Assembly (NCBI GenBank): GCA_030740135.1
Contig: JASLXW010000051.1
Location: forward strand, 1-13,660
Origin: Nitrospinota bacterium
GTDB taxonomy: Bacteria > UBA8248 > JACPRG01
Length of the DNA stretch: 13,660 bases
Direction: 5' to 3'
Shown: positions 7,414-13,660 of the stretch, in pieces
Position numbering within the stretch: the stretch's first letter is position 1
Layout of the letters: every line of letters begins with the position of its first letter
Program-made: the position numbers and the translations under genes
Notes under the pieces: generated by a model
Database searches by the model: none
What the model was told of the DNA's origin: nothing
The model's input: only the letters and a program-made list of their open reading frames with translations

Positions 7414-8661
7414 TCAGGCCGAGGCGCCGACCCGTTCGGCCAGCGCCTTGACCGCCTGGACGAAAGGAGCCATCGGTGGCCTCGCCACGCCCCCTCCGAT
7501 CCTTCCTCCCCCCGGCTTGTTGGAGGCGATCCCCGTCAGCATGACCGGGAGGATCCCCGTCTCGACGACTTTCCGGACGTCGATCCCGACGGGCGTGCCT
7601 TGAAAGTCCAGGACCGGAAGGGTGAAGGAGCGGGACCGTCCCGCCGTGATCTCCATGTTCTCCCGGACCCTCCGGATGGCGTCCTCCGCCCTGCCGCCGG
7701 CGATGGCCGAGGCCGTGAGGGCGTTGGCCATGGCCATCCCGCCGAGGCCGATGGTTTCGGTGATTGTGCTGTCGCCGATGTCGCGCGTGGCGTCGGCGGA
7801 GCTGAGCCCGGGCAGGAAGGCGCCCTCGATCTCCTGGGCCTCGCCGGTGAACCAGCCGTCCCCCAGTCCGCTCACCCGGATGCCGAACTCGACCCCGTTT
7901 CGGGCCATCGCCGTGACGACGCTGCTGTCGGCGACGCCCTGGGCGGCGTCCCCGATGGACTTGCCCGCCGCCATCGCCAGGCCGAGGAAGGCCTGATCGA
8001 TCTCCTGGAAATACTCCATGACCCGCCGCAGGCGCGAGGGCTCGACCGCTTCGACGAGGTCCGGGGCGATCTGCTGAAGAACCAGCATCGTCGCCGCGAC
8101 GTTGCGGTTGTGGCACTCGTCGCCCATGTGCAGGGCCCGGCCGATAATGGGCTTGAGCTCCAGACCGCCGAGCCGGCGGACCGCTTCGCCCAGCGCGGGA
8201 CCCAGGTCCTCGGCGAGCCAGCGCAGGTTGTCGAGGGCCTCCGGCGTAGAAACGCCGAACTGGAGATTCCGCTCCACCACCTTGCAGAACCCCTTCGTCC
8301 CGAACGGCGGGTTCTCGACGACCAGCATGGCCATCGAGGCGGAGGTGACACCGGTCATGGCCCCCGTCGACGAGTGGGCGTGACAAGGCTCGAGCTGGAC
8401 CTCGCCCGCCTCGATCCGCTCCCTCGCCTCCTCGGGCGTCGCGGCCAGCCCCTCGAACAACACGGCGCCGATGACGGATTCCCGCTGGACGAGGCACATG
8501 CGATCCCACTCGATCGGCGGGCCCGAGTGCATGATCAGCGTCGGTGTCATCCCCGGCGCCACGTCGATGGCCTTTTGAACGTCCACCCAAACCGGTTGGG
8601 AATCCAGGATGCGCCGGATCACCTCTTCATTGGCCCGATCGATTCTCTCTCTGATTTCCAT
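7414..8661 (-). CDS. DUF1116 protein (YlbE/YahG family), probable carbamoyltransferase component
   Basis: The 415-residue protein starts MEIRERIDRANEEVIRRIL and carries the DUF1116 hallmarks: HSGPPIEWDRMC, an EPCHAHSSTGAMTGV block, HMGDECHNRN, and the glycine-rich C-terminus GGGRIGGGVARPP. In E. coli, YlbE acts with FdrA and YlbF as oxamate carbamoyltransferase (oxalurate plus phosphate giving oxamate and carbamoyl phosphate) at the end of anaerobic allantoin breakdown. Here fdrA is 31 nt upstream in the same direction, which supports a similar carbamoyl-transfer role. The third component (DUF2877/YlbF) is not in the window. The frame remains open a further 360 bases upstream inside fdrA, but that extension is arginine-rich shadow sequence; ATG 8661 matches where family proteins begin. 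The purine-rich GAGGGGAG upstream is a distant but usable ribosome binding site. Confidence 0.88.
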   Translation of the reverse strand: MEIRERIDRANEEVIRRILDSQPVWVDVQKAIDVAPGMTPTLIMHSGPPIEWDRMCLVQRESVIGAVLFEGLAATPEEARERIEAGEVQLEPCHAHSSTGAMTGVTSASMAMLVVENPPFGTKGFCKVVERNLQFGVSTPEALDNLRWLAEDLGPALGEAVRRLGGLELKPIIGRALHMGDECHNRNVAATMLVLQQIAPDLVEAVEPSRLRRVMEYFQEIDQAFLGLAMAAGKSIGDAAQGVADSSVVTAMARNGVEFGIRVSGLGDGWFTGEAQEIEGAFLPGLSSADATRDIGDSTITETIGLGGMAMANALTASAIAGGRAEDAIRRVRENMEITAGRSRSFTLPVLDFQGTPVGIDVRKVVETGILPVMLTGIASNKPGGGRIGGGVARPPMAPFVQAVKALAERVGASA

Positions 8662-8692
8662 AGACGAAACCGCTCCCCTCGATGCCCTCCGA

Positions 8693-10393
8693 TCACCCCA
8701 ACCGCTGAAGAATGGCGGCCAGATCCTTGTCGCCGCCCGCCGGCGGGCTCCAATCCACCTGAACCACGGGAACGCCCTGGTCCTCCAGCGCGTCGGCAAA
8801 CCAATCCGTTCCGACGTTGATGACCCGGGCCGTAGCGGGGAGATCGGCGGGAGGCCCCGCTGCGCCGGCCGGCCGGCCTTCCGCGGCGACCGCCGCAAAC
8901 CCCGCGATCGCCGCCGCCCGGGCGTTGTCCCGCTCGACGAACACGCCCGCGTCCCGCAGCCTGCTCTCCTGATCCTCCCGGTTCTGGGGGTCCCCGGCTG
9001 TTCCGCAAACGGAAGCGACAATCGCCAAACCCCTCCCCTTGGAGGATGCGCGCCGGATCGCCCGTTCGGCCGCCGGGGCCAGGACCCCGGCGGGATCGCG
9101 ATGAGACCCGTACCCCAGGACGACGTCGATCAGGAGGATGCTCACCCCTCCCGCCTCGGCCGCGGCCTCGATGCGCTCGCCCTGGGAAGAGGGATCCATC
9201 ATCGGGTGAGGCCGCCTCACCGTGTATTCGTCGGCGCCCAGATCAAGGACGGCGTGTCCCCCCAGGTCGGAGTCGCTCAACGGACCCGAAAAGTTCGTCC
9301 GCAGGTCGGGCAGAAGAGCGGCCAGGATTGCGTGAGCCTCCTGCGCCAGGGTGCCCCCCGCAAAAAGGCCGCGCAGACGACCGTCCGCCGGAAGGCCTTC
9401 GGACAGATCGAGGGCGGCCGCCCAGGCCGACGGTCGCGCCTCTCGTCCACCGGCCCCTTCGGCGACCTCCCGGGCCAAATCCGCCGCGTGGTCCAGGGAG
9501 AGCGCCGGGAAAGCCCCGACGGCGCGGACCAGCCCGAAATGCGCCCCGAGGAGAAAGGCGACGAGGGGTTTTTCGCACGCCTCGAACTCCGCAAGGAGCC
9601 GGGCCAGCGTCCCCGGCCCGGGGACCTTCGAGATCACGACGATGACCCGGGTGGATGCGTCCCGGCTCAGCGCCCGGATGCCCTGGAGCATCGTGATCGC
9701 GCCGACGGCGTCGGTCGCGTCCCGCCCGCCCGTCCCGATCAGGTGAGACAGGCCGAGGCCCCTTTCCTCCAGGGCGACGGAAACGGCCTGCGCGCCCGTG
9801 CCCGAGGCCGCGACGATACCGACCCATCCACCGGAGACGGCGTTGGTGAACCCGAGGCCCGCCCCGCCCAAAACGGCCGTTCCGCAATCGGAGCCCATCA
9901 CGAGGAGGCCGCGCTCGCTCGCGAGCCGCTTCAACGCGATCTCATCTTCGAGCGGGACGTTGTCGCTGAAGATCAGGACGTGGAGCCCCCGATCCAGGGC
10001 GCGTCTCGCTTCCGCCGCGGCGTATTCCCCCGGCACGGAGATGAGGGCGATGTCGGCTTCGGGACTCGCGGCGATGGCCGATGAAAGGGTTTTGCAAACC
10101 ACCCGGCCCGAAGGCGCCGAAGGCCGGCTCAGAAGTTCCTCCGCATGGGCGATGGCACGGGAGAGGGCCTCATCCGTGGCGGCGGAGACCGCGATGATCA
10201 GGTCGTTCGGGGTTGCGTCCCTCCCCTCCGGGGTCAACAGGCCGCCTTCCTCCAACAACCCCCTATTCACCGGCGTCGCCATGACGACGCCGACTTTCTC
10301 GACGCCGCGAAGCGCCCGCAGGGCCTCACCGATCCGCAGCAGGCGGACCGAATCCTGGTACTGGCCCTGTTTCACGAGACCCCAGCGGACCAT
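8693..10393 (-). CDS. fdrA: FdrA, acyl-CoA-synthetase-like carbamoyltransferase component
   Basis: The 566-residue protein matches FdrA throughout. The N-terminus is GLVKQGQYQDSVRLLRI with VVMATPVNRGLL. A CoA-ligase-like Rossmann segment carries MGSDCGTA (166-173), GIVAASGTGAQ (192-202) and HLIGTGGRDAT (217-227). The succinyl-CoA-synthetase-like C-terminal half has RRPHPMMDP (393-401) and VVLGYGSHRDPAG (424-436), and the C-terminal segment is INVGTDWF with QVDWSPPAGGD. FdrA resembles succinyl-CoA synthetase, but in E. coli it is one of three subunits reported to form oxamate carbamoyltransferase, making carbamoyl phosphate for ATP synthesis by carbamate kinase. HPMMDP is the position where a phosphohistidine would lie by analogy with the synthetase. 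It starts 3 nt after the amidohydrolase stop, so translational coupling is likely; its own ribosome binding site is weak. Confidence 0.92.
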   Translation of the reverse strand: MVRWGLVKQGQYQDSVRLLRIGEALRALRGVEKVGVVMATPVNRGLLEEGGLLTPEGRDATPNDLIIAVSAATDEALSRAIAHAEELLSRPSAPSGRVVCKTLSSAIAASPEADIALISVPGEYAAAEARRALDRGLHVLIFSDNVPLEDEIALKRLASERGLLVMGSDCGTAVLGGAGLGFTNAVSGGWVGIVAASGTGAQAVSVALEERGLGLSHLIGTGGRDATDAVGAITMLQGIRALSRDASTRVIVVISKVPGPGTLARLLAEFEACEKPLVAFLLGAHFGLVRAVGAFPALSLDHAADLAREVAEGAGGREARPSAWAAALDLSEGLPADGRLRGLFAGGTLAQEAHAILAALLPDLRTNFSGPLSDSDLGGHAVLDLGADEYTVRRPHPMMDPSSQGERIEAAAEAGGVSILLIDVVLGYGSHRDPAGVLAPAAERAIRRASSKGRGLAIVASVCGTAGDPQNREDQESRLRDAGVFVERDNARAAAIAGFAAVAAEGRPAGAAGPPADLPATARVINVGTDWFADALEDQGVPVVQVDWSPPAGGDKDLAAILQRLG

Positions 10394-10396
10394 GGC

Positions 10397-11647
10397 TCAG
10401 CTTCGCCTGTGAAGCCGGGTCTGCGTGAAGCTCTCCGCCACGACCCGCCCGCGCCGGATGACATGGCGCCGTTCCGGCTGGAGGCTGAAGGCCTGACCGA
10501 CTGTCGCGGCTTCCTCGAGGACGACGAGATCCGCGTAGCAGCCCACTTCAAGGCCGTAGCCCTCCAGCCTCATGGCCCGGGCCGCGTTGACCGTGACGGC
10601 GTCATAAGCCGCCTGAAGCTGCTCGAGCCGGTGAAGATGGGCGGTGTGGGCGAGGAAGCTCCCGACCTCCAGCATGTCGGCCCGCCCGAAGGGGTAATAG
10701 GGATCACTGACGTCGTCCTGGGCGCACGTCACGTTCACGCCGGCCTCCAGAAGGTCCCGCACGCGCGTGATCCCCCGCGGCCGCGGCTCAGGGGCGCTTT
10801 CGCATTTGGACACCAGGCTGACATGGGCGTTGCAGCAGACGGAGATGTCCGCCTCTTTGATCAACTGGATGATTCGCCCGGCGGAGAACTCGTCGAAAGA
10901 GGCCAGACCGCAGGCGTGGCTCACGGTGACTCGACCCTGGCGCTCCTCGGCGATGGTCTTGACGGCCAGTTGCTCGATGTTCCGGCAATGGGGGGCCAGA
11001 GGCTCGTCGTCCACGAGCATGTGGATGTCCGAATCGAATTCCTTGGCAATCCTGAAGATTCGGTCGATGTGCTCCTGGGCGTAAACCGCCGACAACTCGA
11101 ACCAGGGGAATCCCCCCAGAACGTCCCCGCCCATCTTCATGGCTTCGACGAGGAGCTCCTCGGCGCCCGGGTCCCGGATGATGCCCTCCTGGGGGAACGG
11201 AACCACCTGGATGTCGATCACATCGGCGTATTGTTCCTTGACTTGGAGGATCGCCTCCATGGGCACGAGCCCCCCGACCGTGCCGACGTCGGCGAAACCG
11301 CGCAATGCGGTGGTCCCGTAACGGACGGCGAGCTCGACGACCTTCGAAGCCCGCTCGACAACCTCCGGGACTTTATACTTTCGGCGGGATTGAAGCGTGG
11401 CCTCGACGGCTTCCTGAAAGGAGCCCCCCTTTCTTGCGGTCATTCCCTCCGCGATGTACGCCTTGTCCAGATGGAGGTGCGGGTCGGCATAGGCCGGCGT
11501 GACGAGACACCCTCCCGCGTCGAGCTCGACATCGGCAGGACCCTCCAACGGGCCGGCGATCGCCGCGATCTTCTCCCCCCGGACCCCGATGTCCTGAAGG
11601 GACCCGTCCCGGAGGCGCGCGCGGCGGATCATCAAGTCAAACGCCAT
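10397..11647 (-). CDS. CodA-like metal-dependent amidohydrolase (cytosine deaminase superfamily)
   Basis: The 416-residue protein belongs to the cytosine-deaminase-like branch of the amidohydrolase superfamily. It has the metal motif PHLHLDK (56-62), His209 in DIHMLVDDE, TVSHACGLA with His244 and AQDDVSDPYYPFG with Asp311, which corresponds to the metal-bound Asp of CodA (HDDVFDPWYPLG). The usual acidic residue three positions after the second metal-region His (HCDE in CodA) is Val212 here, so a deaminase role is doubtful; hydrolysis of a cyclic amide is an alternative. The frame is open 90 bases further upstream to an ATG at 11737, but that extension crosses the AT-rich promoter region and has no ribosome binding site. 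ATG 11647 is preceded by GGGAGGAGGG and begins MAFDLMIRRARL, the normal family start. It is the first gene of the minus-strand operon. Confidence 0.85.
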   Translation of the reverse strand: MAFDLMIRRARLRDGSLQDIGVRGEKIAAIAGPLEGPADVELDAGGCLVTPAYADPHLHLDKAYIAEGMTARKGGSFQEAVEATLQSRRKYKVPEVVERASKVVELAVRYGTTALRGFADVGTVGGLVPMEAILQVKEQYADVIDIQVVPFPQEGIIRDPGAEELLVEAMKMGGDVLGGFPWFELSAVYAQEHIDRIFRIAKEFDSDIHMLVDDEPLAPHCRNIEQLAVKTIAEERQGRVTVSHACGLASFDEFSAGRIIQLIKEADISVCCNAHVSLVSKCESAPEPRPRGITRVRDLLEAGVNVTCAQDDVSDPYYPFGRADMLEVGSFLAHTAHLHRLEQLQAAYDAVTVNAARAMRLEGYGLEVGCYADLVVLEEAATVGQAFSLQPERRHVIRRGRVVAESFTQTRLHRRS

Positions 11648-11649
11648 TT

Positions 11650-11659
11650 CCCTCCTCCC
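11650..11659 (-). promoter_or_regulatory. Strong ribosome binding site of the CodA-like gene
   Basis: GGGAGGAGGG (minus strand, 11659-11650) places a GGAGG core 6 nt before the ATG at 11647. It decides this start against the upstream in-frame ATG at 11737, which has no Shine-Dalgarno. Confidence 0.75.
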
Positions 11660-11717
11660 GGCCGGACCAAACGGCCCCCGCGCGAGCGGTCGGTTTTCGC
11701 GGACCCGAAAATTTTGC

Positions 11718-11747
11718 TTGACAAAAGTTGATTTCATATTCCAAAAT
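11718..11747 (+). promoter_or_regulatory. Candidate sigma-70-type promoter for the C-N hydrolase and hydantoinase genes
   Basis: A perfect TTGACA (11718-11723) is followed after 18 nt by CAAAAT (11742-11747, four of six matches to TATAAT). Transcription would start near 11754 and give a leader of about 115 nt before the ATG at 11871. The hexamers are seen; activity is inferred. Confidence 0.4.
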
Positions 11748-11751
11748 GCGA

Positions 11752-11780
11752 GGCTAACAGAAATTGGGAATTCGTGTCAA
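11752..11780 (-). promoter_or_regulatory. Weak candidate promoter for the seven-gene minus-strand operon
   Basis: The minus strand has a perfect TTGACA at 11780-11775. Eighteen nt downstream only TAGCCT is found, a poor -10. The promoter for the operon must lie in this gap, but this exact call is tentative. Confidence 0.2.
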
Positions 11781-11870
11781 GGGAAGGCTTCGGGGCGGCC
11801 ATGCGGAGCGTGTTCCGGACGCACGCCGAGAGAGGGTTCGCGATCGGGGTTCCCATCCCGGAGAGACATG

Positions 11871-12773
11871 ATGGCAGACCCCGGTAATTGCGTGGATGTT
11901 TTGATCATTCAGTCGGGGCGCGCCCGGGAGGGCGTCCCCATCGTGGATGAGCTTCTGGACCTGGTGGACCGGGGATGCGGGGAGAAGACGCCGGATTTCG
12001 TCGTCCTGAGCGAGCTGGCCACGACGCCCAGCTTCTGCCTGGCGATCGACAAGGCGAACTTCGATCTCGCGGAACCCTTGTCGGGGCCCACCGTGCGGCG
12101 GTTTTCCGAGGCGGCCCGCAACCATCGATGTCACATCGTCCTGCCCTTTTTCGAGCACGATGAAAGGACCGGGGCTTATTACAACACCGTGGCCCTCATC
12201 GGCCCGGACGGGCGGACCGTTCCGGGAACCCTTCCGGACGGGACCCGCGTTCCCGCGTACCGCAAGGTGCATCTTTCCGAGAACTGGAACGCGCCCCCCG
12301 GTGTGCACGAGAAGTACTACTTTCGGCCGGGGCCCGGCTTTCCGATCTTCCCCACGCCCTTCGGGCCCGCGGGCATGCTCATTTGTTACGACCGCTCTTT
12401 TCCCGAGAGTTGGCGCACCCTTCGCCTGATGGGGGCCACTTTCGTCTTCCTCCCGGTCCTCTCGTGGCGTTCGGAGAGAGAGGAGATGTTTTTCATCGAG
12501 CTCCGGTGCGCAGCGGTTCAGAACGGGATCTTCATTGTCTCCAGCAGCAAGGGAGGGACGGAGGATCACGGGCGCCCCATCACGTTTTTCGGCTCCAGTT
12601 GTGCGATCGGCCCGGACGGGGATTTCCTGCTCAGAGGCCCCGCGCGGGAAGGACCGGCGCTTCTGCGGACCACGCTCGACTTGTCACAAGCCAGGGAGCA
12701 CGCCCTTTCCCAGCACTATCTGCGCGATCGTGTGCCGAAAGCCTATGAGCTGGTCTCGTCGATTTCCCCTTGA
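11871..12773 (+). CDS. Nitrilase-superfamily C-N hydrolase (N-carbamoyl-amidase-like)
   Basis: The 300-residue protein has the full Glu-Lys-Cys catalytic set of the nitrilase superfamily: VVLSELATTP (Glu48), YRKVHLSEN (Lys132) and MLICYDRSFPES (Cys172), plus the accessory Glu147 in HEKYYF. The HEKYYFxPGPGFPIF and CYDRxFPE contexts resemble N-carbamoyl-amino-acid, N-carbamoylputrescine and beta-ureidopropionate hydrolases, which release ammonia and CO2 from a carbamoyl group. Such an enzyme naturally follows a hydantoinase, and the hydantoinase-like gene is 51 nt downstream. GGAGAG at 11860-11865 sits 5 nt before ATG 11871; the adjacent ATG 11868 is an alternative. An open frame extends upstream to 11718, but that stretch contains the promoter and does not look like protein. 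The family is certain; the N-carbamoyl substrate class is likely but not proven. Confidence 0.9.
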   Translation: MADPGNCVDVLIIQSGRAREGVPIVDELLDLVDRGCGEKTPDFVVLSELATTPSFCLAIDKANFDLAEPLSGPTVRRFSEAARNHRCHIVLPFFEHDERTGAYYNTVALIGPDGRTVPGTLPDGTRVPAYRKVHLSENWNAPPGVHEKYYFRPGPGFPIFPTPFGPAGMLICYDRSFPESWRTLRLMGATFVFLPVLSWRSEREEMFFIELRCAAVQNGIFIVSSSKGGTEDHGRPITFFGSSCAIGPDGDFLLRGPAREGPALLRTTLDLSQAREHALSQHYLRDRVPKAYELVSSISP

Positions 12774-12824
12774 AGGAGACATCGGCTTCCGAGGGGGGGC
12801 CGATCGAATGGACGGAGGCATCCC

Positions 12825-13660
12825 ATGAGCGACACCCTGCAACCTGATGTGATCGTCAAGAACGGACTCGTGGTCGAAGGCTCGGGAGTCGGCCGGTTCG
12901 ACATCGCCGTCGCCGACGGAAAGATTTCGGCCCGTGAGATTGACATTCAAGGCGGGTCCTCTACGCGCGTCATCGACGCGAAGGGAATGTGGGTCCTCCC
13001 CGGCATCCTCGATGTCCACTATCACCCCATGTACGGAGACGACCTAGCCCAGGGTTCCATCGGGGCCGCGTACGGAGGGGTCACGACCATGATCCCTTTC
13101 GTGTACGCCTATCGGGGGATGGAGCTTGAGGAGACCATCGACAAGTTCATCGAGGGGGACGGGGCGCGGTCCACGCTGGACTTCGGCATCCACATCGGAA
13201 TACTGGACCCGGTGGCCACCGTCGACCAGATTCCGAAGATTTTCAAGCGCGGCGTGAACTCCCTGAAGATGTTCATGGCGTATCGCAAGCGCGGCATGAT
13301 GGCCGAGGACAACCTGTTTTTGAACGCCATGGAGATCGTTGCGGGTCAGGGCGGCCTGATGATGGTCCACGCCGAGAACGGCCTGGCCATCGATTACCTG
13401 GAGCCGCCCGAAGCGGCTCGAGTACGAGGCCGTCCACCGCGCCATCCCGCTTGCGGCCGTGGGCAAGGTCTCGCTCTACCTGGTGCACATGTCCACCGGC
13501 GAATCCGTCGAGATCATCCGGCGCGCCCGGGAAGAAGGGATTCCCGTCGTGGGAGAGACCTGCCCCCAGTACCTGGAGCTGACAAACGACGAATACCTGC
13601 GGCAAGGTCCGATCTCCAAGATGGCGCCGCCTTTCCGGACGAAATGGGACAACGACACCC
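12825..13660 (+). pseudogene. Dihydropyrimidinase/hydantoinase-like amidohydrolase with internal frameshift (continues past window)
   Basis: GGAGG at 12814-12818 lies 6 nt before the ATG. The first 193 residues show the cyclic-amidohydrolase metal site: DVHYHP (64-68, His65 and His67), the carboxylated-lysine segment NSLKMFMAYR (Lys148) and MVHAENG (His182). After IDYLE (to 13403) the original frame turns into arginine-rich nonsense. The homologous continuation RPKRLEYEAVHRAIPLAA, then YLVHMSTGES, GIPVVGETCPQYLELT and KMAPPFRTKWDNDT, is in the next frame from 13405 to the window end. Family members have roughly 17-20 more residues between the two parts, so an out-of-frame deletion of about 50-60 bases is likely. 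No stop occurs in the shifted frame within the window. It could be real decay or an assembly error. Hydantoinases open cyclic ureides to N-carbamoyl acids, the expected substrate of the upstream hydrolase. Confidence 0.82.

Larger units (their letters stand above)
11712..11780. promoter_or_regulatory. AT-rich divergent control region with inverted CTTGACA/TGTCAAG boxes
   Basis: The divergent gap of 223 bases holds a clearly AT-rich block in otherwise GC-rich DNA. CTTGACA at 11717-11723 and TGTCAAG at 11775-11781 form an inverted pair facing each other across 51 nt. TTTTG-CTTGA-CAAAA at 11712-11726 is a 15-bp dyad overlapping the left box. The boxes may be the -35 hexamers of converging or overlapping divergent promoters, operator half-sites, or both. 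No regulator gene is in the window. Confidence 0.5.

Noticed and set aside
7223..8590. A 455-residue minus-strand open frame overlapping the DUF1116 gene
   Set aside because: Its translation is glycine/arginine-rich low-complexity sequence, while the DUF1116 frame over the same bases carries clear family motifs.
8662..9021. N-terminal extension of the DUF1116 protein into fdrA
   Set aside because: The extension is out of phase with the real FdrA coding frame, is arginine/serine-rich without family motifs, and DUF1116 proteins start near ATG 8661.
10145..11731. Long plus-strand open frames opposite the operon (also 5023-6507, 8609-10084, 7600-8820, 1383-2315 and 3685-4998)
   Set aside because: They are antisense shadows in GC-rich DNA: no ribosome binding sites, compositionally odd arginine, glycine, aspartate and proline-rich translations, and the opposite strand carries well-conserved enzyme motifs.
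11648..11737. Upstream ATG at 11737 for the CodA-like gene
   Set aside because: No ribosome binding site there, the extension covers the AT-rich promoter block, and ATG 11647 has a strong Shine-Dalgarno and the normal family N-terminus.
11718..11867. Upstream start for the C-N hydrolase (start codon at 11718)
   Set aside because: The start would overlap the -35 hexamer, and the added 50 residues show no resemblance to nitrilase N-termini.
11801..11887. 28-codon leader open frame overlapping the C-N hydrolase start
   Set aside because: It has no convincing ribosome binding site and no recognisable attenuator features; probably chance.
1..13660. CRISPR arrays, tRNA or rRNA genes, phage or toxin-antitoxin genes
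   Set aside because: No spaced repeats, cloverleaf-like segments or recognisable defence or phage proteins were seen on either strand by eye.

Overview
The window is GC-rich bacterial DNA with densely packed genes, good Shine-Dalgarno sequences and short intergenic gaps. It reads like accessory catabolic DNA from an uncultured soil, sediment or marine bacterium. No rRNA, tRNA or ribosomal gene is present, so taxonomy cannot be fixed from the sequence; any lineage name would be a guess.

Left edge (1-979, + and - strands): the first 24 codons of an IS3-family transposase OrfA run off the left end on the minus strand. Its leader carries an 8-bp hairpin around the ribosome binding site. Next to it is a decayed sensor histidine kinase on the plus strand, truncated at its N-terminus and frameshifted in its ATP lid.

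Core (1020-11647, minus strand): seven genes run in one direction, in transcription order: a CodA-like amidohydrolase, FdrA, a DUF1116 protein, an MmgE/PrpD-family protein, a molybdenum hydroxylase large subunit (xanthine dehydrogenase family), a DUF5591 protein and a UbiD-family decarboxylase. Gaps are 3, 31, 30, 39, 49 and 120 nt, which fits one operon. FdrA and DUF1116 proteins are two of the three components of the E. coli oxamate carbamoyltransferase (FdrA/YlbE/YlbF), which phosphorolyses a carbamoyl group to carbamoyl phosphate.

Right side (11648-13660, plus strand): an AT-rich divergent control region separates the operon from a nitrilase-superfamily C-N hydrolase (N-carbamoyl-amidase-like) and a dihydropyrimidinase/hydantoinase-like gene. 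The last is broken by an out-of-frame deletion and continues past the window.

Taken together, the enzymes suggest a divergon for catabolism of an N-heterocycle or cyclic ureide: hydroxylation of the ring (molybdenum hydroxylase), cyclic amide opening (hydantoinase, CodA-like amidohydrolase), release of the carbamoyl group by hydrolysis (nitrilase-type) or phosphorolysis (FdrA/DUF1116), and handling of the carbon acid (UbiD decarboxylase, MmgE/PrpD lyase or isomerase). This pathway is inference; the substrate cannot be named. Several catalytic motifs deviate from family norms (UbiD metal ligands, the CodA-type HxxE, the Gly residues around the XDH catalytic Glu), which argues for an unusual substrate rather than a textbook pathway.
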